Shown here: positions 18,054 to 23,032 of the stretch, in pieces | Layout: every line of letters begins with the position of its first letter | How positions within the stretch are numbered: the stretch's first letter is position 1 | Origin: Chara braunii | Lineage: Eukaryota > Streptophyta > Charophyceae > Charales > Characeae | DNA length: 23,032 bases | Reading direction: 5' to 3' | NCBI GenBank assembly: GCA_003427395.1 | Contig: BFEA01000656.1 | Span: 156,559 to 179,590 of the forward strand | The notes under the pieces: generated by a model | What the model was told of the DNA's origin: nothing | Seen by the model: the letters and a program-made list of their open reading frames with translations, nothing else | The model's database searches: none | Position numbers and translations under genes: made by a program

Positions 18054-18514
18054 ATTGATGATGCAACAAGTTTTATGGGTATTGACGAGCGGGTTCTATG
18101 ATCTTGTCGTTTTCCAATTTTGTCAATTTCCGGTACTTACGTTCTTTCCCAATGCCTTTTTGGTACTCAGAGTGATGGAACTCTTCCGGAACTGTCTGGA
18201 ACTTTGTGAGGACTGTCGAACTAACGGTAAGAAGAATTAATATACGAGTAGTTAGTACTTAAGGAATAGGAGTTTAGGTTTTCGTCATTTGCGACAAGAT
18301 TGACCCCTGAGGATGACCAGTTGGCGACCGGTCGAAACGCGACATCGGGTCGCGTCGATGTGCGTCGATGTGTATGTACGATTATTTTGAAGACAGCGTG
18401 CACCTGTGCTCGGATTTTTCCAGTCTCATCTTTTCTTCTTCTTCTCTCATACCTTGTCGTCAGCCTTATATCGTGAAAGCGATTGTGTATGTATGCGTGA
18501 ATTTCTCATTGTAC
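17980..18514 (+). repeat. PLE 3' pseudo-LTR
   Basis: Direct repeat of 12884-13418, the same 535-bp net length, roughly 90% identical. Its first 74 bp encode the end of the RT reading frame. It carries the better-preserved hammerhead-like motif (18307-18356). Confidence 0.92.
18307..18356 (+). ncRNA. Hammerhead-ribozyme-like motif, 3' pLTR copy (core intact)
   Basis: Core CTGAGGA (18307-18313; C3-A9 as CUGANGA), stem II GACC 18315-18318 with GGTC 18330-18333, GAAA (18334-18337), perfect 6-bp stem III CGCGAC/GTCGCG (18338-18343 with 18349-18354), then TC giving a GUC triplet with predicted cleavage after 18356. Unusual points: one extra T (18314) between core and stem II, and no clear stem I beyond one pair. 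It is therefore a variant or dimer-acting motif, or a relic. Hammerhead motifs are known in pLTRs of canonical PLEs. Confidence 0.6.
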
Positions 18515-18528
18515 AGATACATTCCACA
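18515..18528. repeat. 3' target-site duplication of the PLE (imperfect)
   Basis: agatacattccaca, matching 12864-12881 apart from a 4-base gap. Confidence 0.6.
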
Positions 18529-19097
18529 AAGGACTGTTGTGACTTCCACCTCGATAAGGGCCATCCCCGAAGTCGTTGAAAGATTCAACGTTCATAGTCC
18601 CCCCCCCCAGTCCCCTCAGCGAGGGCCTGAGGGGTCCCAATCTTTCTGTTTGTTCCCCTTTCCTACCAAGCCTACGTCGGACAACCGAACTTTTTGGATA
18701 AGGTCCTTTTCCCAAATGGGACTACAGCTTGGAAGGTAGTGGTGGTTTAAAGCACTTTTTTGTCATTCACCGCAGATCGGCTCATCAAAGGGTAAATAAG
18801 GACCTGCATTCAAAAAGTCAACATGCTCAGATACAGACAAACAAGGCATGGGAGGATAGGGAAGGCTATACGGCTTCGTCCTCGCTCTGCTCATTCACAA
18901 GGTCTGCGTATAGGAAGTTGTCCAGATCCAAGGCAGCCATAGCAGGGTATAGCGCGCCTCTCGTCCGAAAGCCACTCTCACACAGTCACACAAGTGGCAA
19001 GCAACTGGGTGAGACAGATGGAAACGCATGGTGCTATAGATGATTTATTGCAATAGGAAGAGGATGCGGCCCCAATTTGGCGAGGTATGAGGTTTGT
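18529..19097. other. Gene-poor stretch downstream of the PLE
   Basis: No gene recognised. A perfect 8-bp hairpin, CCCCTCAG (18612-18619) with CTGAGGGG (18627-18634), lies just after a C-run. Its centre shares CGAGGGCCTGAGGG with 2273-2286. A 39-codon minus-strand frame (18985-18866, including MAALDLDNFLYADL) looks protein-like but is isolated. Confidence 0.45.
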
Positions 19098-19120
19098 CCT
19101 CCCTTGAGGGGAGGTGTAAT
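19098..19120 (+). other. Possible polypurine tract and 3' LTR start
   Basis: GAGGGGAGG (19106-19114) directly followed by TGTAATC resembles the polypurine tract / 3' LTR junction of Ty3 or Ty1 elements. The tract also forms the right half of a CCTCCC/GGGAGG hairpin (19098-19103 with 19109-19114). No integrase or RNase H lies upstream and no LTR partner was found in the window. Confidence 0.3.
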
Positions 19121-20060
19121 CATGTGGTTTAACTAATCCCGAAATTGCCTAAGCTTAAACCATCAGTACTTCCTATAGTCGTGCCCGTTAACGCGCCACA
19201 ATTTTAGGAAACGTACGGGCTACTAGAGGAGTGCCCAAATTCATCCGACTAGAAACGTTTCTACCCTCTTTTTTTCCACCGCCGATAGTTGGGCCAAGTA
19301 CTGGTGGTTTAATCTCTCTTTTTTTGTTTGTTTTTTTTTTTGAACAACCCGAGGTAGTGCTAGGGGTGCTGATAAGAGCAGACAACACTAACATTGTCGG
19401 GGAGGCTCCGTCTATTGGTGGGGAGCAGCACCTGCTGGAAATCGGGTCCAACGTCCTTGAACATCATAATTGTTTTTTTGCCAAAACATCCGATTGAGCT
19501 ACTGCCAGCCGCGAGGACTGCTCTCAGAGTAGGAAATTTGACCGATAGTCCCCACGACAACTCAGTGACCTGAGCGGGTAGCCTACGTCACAAGGTTAGA
19601 TAGGTGGAGCCTGTGTCACATTGTGCATGTTCTCACGCTCCTAATCCCGTTGGGGCTGCATGTGATTCCCAACCCTTACTGGAACTCCTTCATTATGATT
19701 ATTGTACCCCCTATCAGGAATTGCAGACTGTCATTCTCGACTCTCCCCTCCCCTTAGGCCTGACATGCTCTACCAATTCCAGTTAGTGCAGGCCCCCATT
19801 TATACTTGTCTGATCCTTTTTTTTTTTTCTTTTTTTTTTTTTTTCCGAAGGATGGAATTTTAAAAATTGAGATATCGGGGCCATTACCCGACTTTGGCTC
19901 GGAGAAATCGGAGCTACTTCAGACATGTGTACGACAACTTCATGATCAAGCAAAATTCAGAAACGACTCAGAACCCCCCCCATCAATCCACTTTACCTCA
20001 CTCCGGCAAGACTGACTGCAACGGAGCCACCATCTCTGTTGCTGCTATGCCATGCTCCCA
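19121..20060. other. Gene-poor stretch with T-rich tracts
   Basis: No gene recognised. T-rich tracts lie at about 19315-19341 and 19817-19845. Open frames through them are compositional. Confidence 0.5.
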
Positions 20061-20090
20061 TCCTACCAGTTAGCCCCCTCACTGGTAGGA
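20061..20090. other. Perfect 10-bp hairpin
   Basis: TCCTACCAGT (20061-20070), loop TAGCCCCCTC, ACTGGTAGGA (20081-20090). No transposon ends were recognised around it. Confidence 0.65.
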
Positions 20091-20305
20091 CACGTGATAA
20101 CCCACCATCTTCTCCCACTCACCTTATTCTCTTTTTGAGGTACCTAAGAACTCTTGCCGTCGTTCAAGAAGCATGAGAATATGCCACATAGGTCCTACGA
20201 TTGTTCCAAAAACCTCGAAATCCCATACAAACCCTTCCAACGTTCTCCAGAGCTATCCTACTCCCTGCCGATCTATTCTAGGTCTCACACCCCCACTTTC
20301 TGCTG

Positions 20306-20954
20306 GGTTACAGGGCAACGCAACTCACCCTAGCTCCGACCAGCGTCGTCCAGGCAGCAACCCTTGGTTGTCCCGTGGAAAGCCCACCCCAAGACATCCC
20401 CAGATCTCTCTACCAGACCTCACGCTCCTGCATTGCAGGTTACAAGGCAACACCCCAACACCGGTCAGCGTTCGTTCTGGCATCGAACAGCCGCAGATCA
20501 CTGAGTATAACAGCATTGAAGGCACCTAGGACGAGCTAGTAGGGATCCCAGAGTCCTAAAAAACATTCATAGGACCACTAAGCACCCAACTCTTTTTGGA
20601 ACATTCGAAAAGCTTTAGAAAAATATAAGGGGGGGGGGGGCGAGACTAAAACTGCCTACTATCCTAGATTCCCCCTTCCAACAGATGGGGCGTCGGTCCA
20701 GGTTTTCAGTCCTCACTTGATCTCATACCCCTTTCTGCTAGGGTAACAGGGCACCACAACCTCCCCAGTACCGATCAACCTAGCTCTGACGGACAGGAAG
20801 TGCCTTCCTCCCTCGACAATTCCCTTAGCGGCGAGCCCCTAAGCAGGTTACACGGTCAATACCCTGGCGCCAACTACGTTGGACGATCTGGTTATGCCTT
20901 CCACCCTCGGCATAACTTCACAGGCCTCAAGCTCCCCCTGGGTTACAGAGCAGA
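20306..20954 (+). repeat. Dispersed family around GGTTACARGGCAAC
   Basis: Five related 14-mers at 20306-20319, 20438-20451, 20742-20755, 20846-20859 and 20941-20954. Upstream of several is a C/T-rich stretch ending ctgctggg or cattgcag; downstream is a cc-a-c-ccggtcagcg / tcgtccaggc-like segment. They look like diverged copies of a ~70-130-bp unit with irregular spacing. No gene. Confidence 0.55.
20629..20640. repeat. G12 homopolymer
   Basis: Twelve consecutive G after an A-rich stretch, within the dispersed repeat region. It may be an assembly-sensitive position. Confidence 0.9.
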
Positions 20955-20989
20955 GGCTCCAGCACCGGCCTGTGTCGTCCCAGCATCAT

Positions 20990-21345
20990 CCTTCTAACCT
21001 ACTTACCTTAACAAACAACCTTTTTCTGTTGAAAATCCCCTTGCTGCCTTCCTTCCTTCAATTCTAGCTTCCTCCCCCCTTCGGCTCACTATGTAGCCAT
21101 CGAAATCACTCCTTCCCTCAAAAAACAAAATCCTGCTATAAGCAGCCAACCCCCTTGCCTTCTCTCCCTACCCGCCAGTACTGATCCGAACCTAAATCGG
21201 TTTGGTTAAGAGACGACAATCCCCCAATACCGCCTCCCCCCTCCAAGAATAACACCTCCCACCTTGTGAAACCCTCACGGGGGGAGGCTCCAACCCTCAA
21301 GGAAGACCCAACAGATATACACAGCAAGCCACAATCATACCACTC
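20990..21345. other. C-rich stretch, nothing recognised
   Basis: Pyrimidine-rich on the + strand. No gene or repeat boundary seen. Confidence 0.4.
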
Positions 21346-21810
21346 AAGACCAGGAGGTTGAGATTAGCAAACAGAAAAAAACAATCCAAATCAAAATTTA
21401 CCGCATGGTATTGAGATTGGCAGACGTAGTTTTTTTTTTTTTAAATACTTCAGAAGCCTACTTTTAGGCATCGGAGATCAGAAACAAATTTGCAAAATCT
21501 GCTGAAACATCTTTTAGAGTTTAAGCTTTTTGTTTTTTTAAATGGTTTAAGAAATCTATCTAAGATGTCAATTTTTGGACTACGAATATAAGAAATCAAG
21601 AAAACAATCCAGACCATAGATAAGATCAATGATTCAAGAAAGCTACTAAATGGCAAAATTCACGAGAAATTATATGAAATTTAGGTTTAGATATCCATAA
21701 AGGATTTTCAAATCAGATTCCTAAACCACGGTTTGAGAATCGTTTAGCAAAGATATATGACACGTATTAGTTTAAGAAATTGTTTTTAAGAAACCATGTT
21801 ATCAGATGGA

Positions 21811-21975
21811 ACCACCAATTAGAAAACACTGAACCAGATTGTCATCATTTAAAAGAATATCAAGAATTACAACATAGAAAAGACAGACGAGTAATACACC
21901 CAATCAGAAGACACTAAATTAGATTGTCATCATCAAGGATTACGACATAGGAAAGACAAACAAGTAGTACAAAGT
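21811..21975. repeat. Imperfect tandem duplication in AT-rich DNA
   Basis: Unit 1 (about 21811-21897) and unit 2 (about 21898-21970) share aatYagaaRacact, agattgtcatcat, caaRgattacRacataRgaaagacaRac and agtaRtac, with a ~10-bp deletion in unit 2. The surrounding 21360-22060 is AT-rich and gene-free. Confidence 0.7.
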
Positions 21976-22061
21976 CAAGCCGACTATCATGAAACAACCA
22001 AATAAAAAAACACTATTAAACGCTATTGAGACACGAGACTTTGAGAATACTATGGGAATTT

Positions 22062-22723
22062 TTAGCAGTACTTAGGATGACGACTTCGACAAGTTGTTGA
22101 AAGCCAAGCTCCATCGCCTCGTGAAGATGCCTTGAACTGCATGAAGTTACCAAACCCTGCAAAACACCACGAGACGCTCCCCTCCCGCCATCCCCTGATC
22201 CAACTGCCGGACCGCTATCTCGACCAAACTCATCCCCTTCCTCTTCCTGCGAGAGAAGCACCTTCTCCTCCCCATAACCAGTGCTGGTGCAGCCCCTTGG
22301 CGAAGTGCACTGGCCAGAAGAGATTACTAGGACACCACCGCCTCTCTAAAACTTCTTGAGGGCGATTGTGTTGTGAAGGACCGCGTCAAGCCTATCAATG
22401 CGACCTCACAGAGAATTCAATCTATGAACAACGATGTTCAGACAGCTGGGTCAGGCGAAGCAAGAGATAGAGAGATAGAGGCAGAGATAGGAGAAGAGAA
22501 AACCGAGGACACTCATAGCCCTTCCTCTCATCGATATACTTGCTCTCTCTTCTTTCCACTATAACCCCAACAACCCAGCATCCTACCCACCATACATTGT
22601 CCCTCCCTTCCCCCTCATGGCATCCACCACATACAACGCGCCATCGCCACCCTTCGCTAAGCTGTCGTGCTCACGCGGCTTTCACCCCAACGCGCCTCTG
22701 CTCACCGTTGCCTCGGCCCAGGT
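22062..22723. other. Gene-poor stretch, C-rich
   Basis: No supported gene. A minus-strand frame at 22016-22261 (81 codons) and short plus-strand frames have no recognisable motif. A small agagatag-type purine repeat lies at about 22463-22500. Confidence 0.4.
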
Positions 22724-22755
22724 GGGGCGCAGCGCTCCTGGTAGCGCTGCGCCCC
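22724..22755. other. Perfect 13-bp GC-rich hairpin
   Basis: GGGGCGCAGCGCT (22724-22736), loop CCTGGT, AGCGCTGCGCCCC (22743-22755). The flanks GT/AC would extend it with one bulged C. One of the strongest foldbacks in the window; no T-run follows. Could be the end of a foldback element or a small structured RNA. Confidence 0.75.
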
Positions 22756-22814
22756 CACGTACACGTCTCCGCTCTGTCCAGACTTGTCTGATCCTGGCAG
22801 ACTCAGTTTGCTTT

Positions 22815-23032
22815 ATGAGTGTTGTTGGTCTGCTAGTGATGCATCTGGCTGGTACTAAGAGCAACTTTAGTCCTATGGGTACTTATCCCATTTTCCTCTC
22901 CTTTCACAACTCAGTTTCTTCCTTTCTGACCTACGTCAGAGCTTGCTGCTATCTGGCGTTCCATCCAGTTGTGTTTGGGTCTTCTTCAGCTCACATGTGG
23001 CAAATAGGATGCTTGCCCCTGCTGTTTCTTGA
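22815..23032 (+). other. Edge-truncated open frame of unknown status
   Basis: From ATG 22815 the frame stays open for 72 codons to the window end (start MSVVGLLVMHLAGTK). It is hydrophobic and Ser/Phe-rich with no recognised domain. Without the downstream sequence I cannot say whether it is coding. Confidence 0.15.

Larger units (their letters stand above)
12884..18514 (+). mobile_element. Chlamys-like Penelope-like element (GIY-YIG before RT)
   Basis: A 5.6-kb retroelement bounded by 535-bp direct repeats (12884-13418 and 17980-18514) and imperfect TSDs. The internal region encodes GIY-YIG endonuclease, a linker with a CxC motif, and an RT of the PLE/telomerase-related type, in that order. 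Published N-terminal-endonuclease PLEs (Naiad, Chlamys) have this permuted order, the CxC linker and pLTRs. The CCHC knuckle, YG-rich region, coiled coil and SAP-like motif in front of the nuclease are extra domains. Stops, frameshifts and a lost catalytic Asp show this copy is dead. The pLTRs probably reflect head-to-tail partial tandem copies, as is usual for PLEs. Confidence 0.88.

Noticed and set aside
18866-18985. 39-codon minus-strand frame (RGALYPAMAALDLDNFLYADL)
   Set aside because: Protein-like and possibly a transposase tail, but preceded by a stop and with no coding context upstream.
22016-22261. 81-codon minus-strand frame
   Set aside because: No recognised motif, low-complexity N-terminal half, and no supporting context.

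Overview
This is a eukaryotic window filled with transposable elements and low-complexity DNA. I recognise no host protein-coding gene, rRNA or tRNA. Evidence for a eukaryote: a decayed L1-type LINE, a Penelope-like element (PLE), a MITE, and many microsatellites and homopolymer runs. A PLE with its GIY-YIG nuclease in front of the reverse transcriptase (RT) is the Chlamys-like arrangement described from green algae, spike mosses and slime molds. A green-lineage host, for example a charophyte alga, is therefore my best guess; that is inference.

Layout. 1-3624: simple repeats ((CT)n, (TTC)n, (GATT)n), an AT-rich stretch of degenerate TTCCG/GGAAAT words, a GGCC-dense stretch, and a possible LTR-retrotransposon primer-binding site at 3147-3158. 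3625-12338: one near-complete LINE of about 8.7 kb on the + strand, with a GC-rich 5' end, C-rich leader, ORF1 (DUF4283-like part, zinc knuckle, Pro-rich linker, extra C-terminal domain), an overlapping ORF2 (APE-type endonuclease, RT, C-terminal zinc knuckle), a 3'UTR and an A-rich tail. Candidate target-site duplications (TSDs) flank it at 3610-3624 and 12334-12348. Both ORFs carry frameshifts; ORF2 also has three in-frame stops. 12351-12546: a 196-bp, almost wholly palindromic MITE, 2 bp beyond the LINE's TSD. 12547-12863: diverged ~140-bp repeats.

12884-18514: the most interesting object, a decayed PLE between two 535-bp direct repeats (pseudo-LTRs, pLTRs). Its coding region reads, in order: CCHC zinc knuckle, Tyr/Gly-rich segment, charged coiled coil, SAP-like motif, GIY-YIG endonuclease, CxC/GHV linker, RT, thumb. 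Each pLTR holds a hammerhead-ribozyme-like motif. The 3' copy keeps the core and a GUC cleavage triplet; the 5' copy has lost the key U. Imperfect TSDs (agatacatt...) flank the element.

18515-23032: no supported gene. It contains a possible polypurine tract and LTR start (19106-19115), strong hairpins (18612, 20061, 22724), a dispersed family around GGTTACARGGCAAC (20306-20954), an AT-rich stretch with a tandem duplication, and C-rich sequence.

The two autonomous elements would have moved by target-primed reverse transcription, the LINE using an APE-type nuclease and the PLE a GIY-YIG nuclease. Both copies here are dead.
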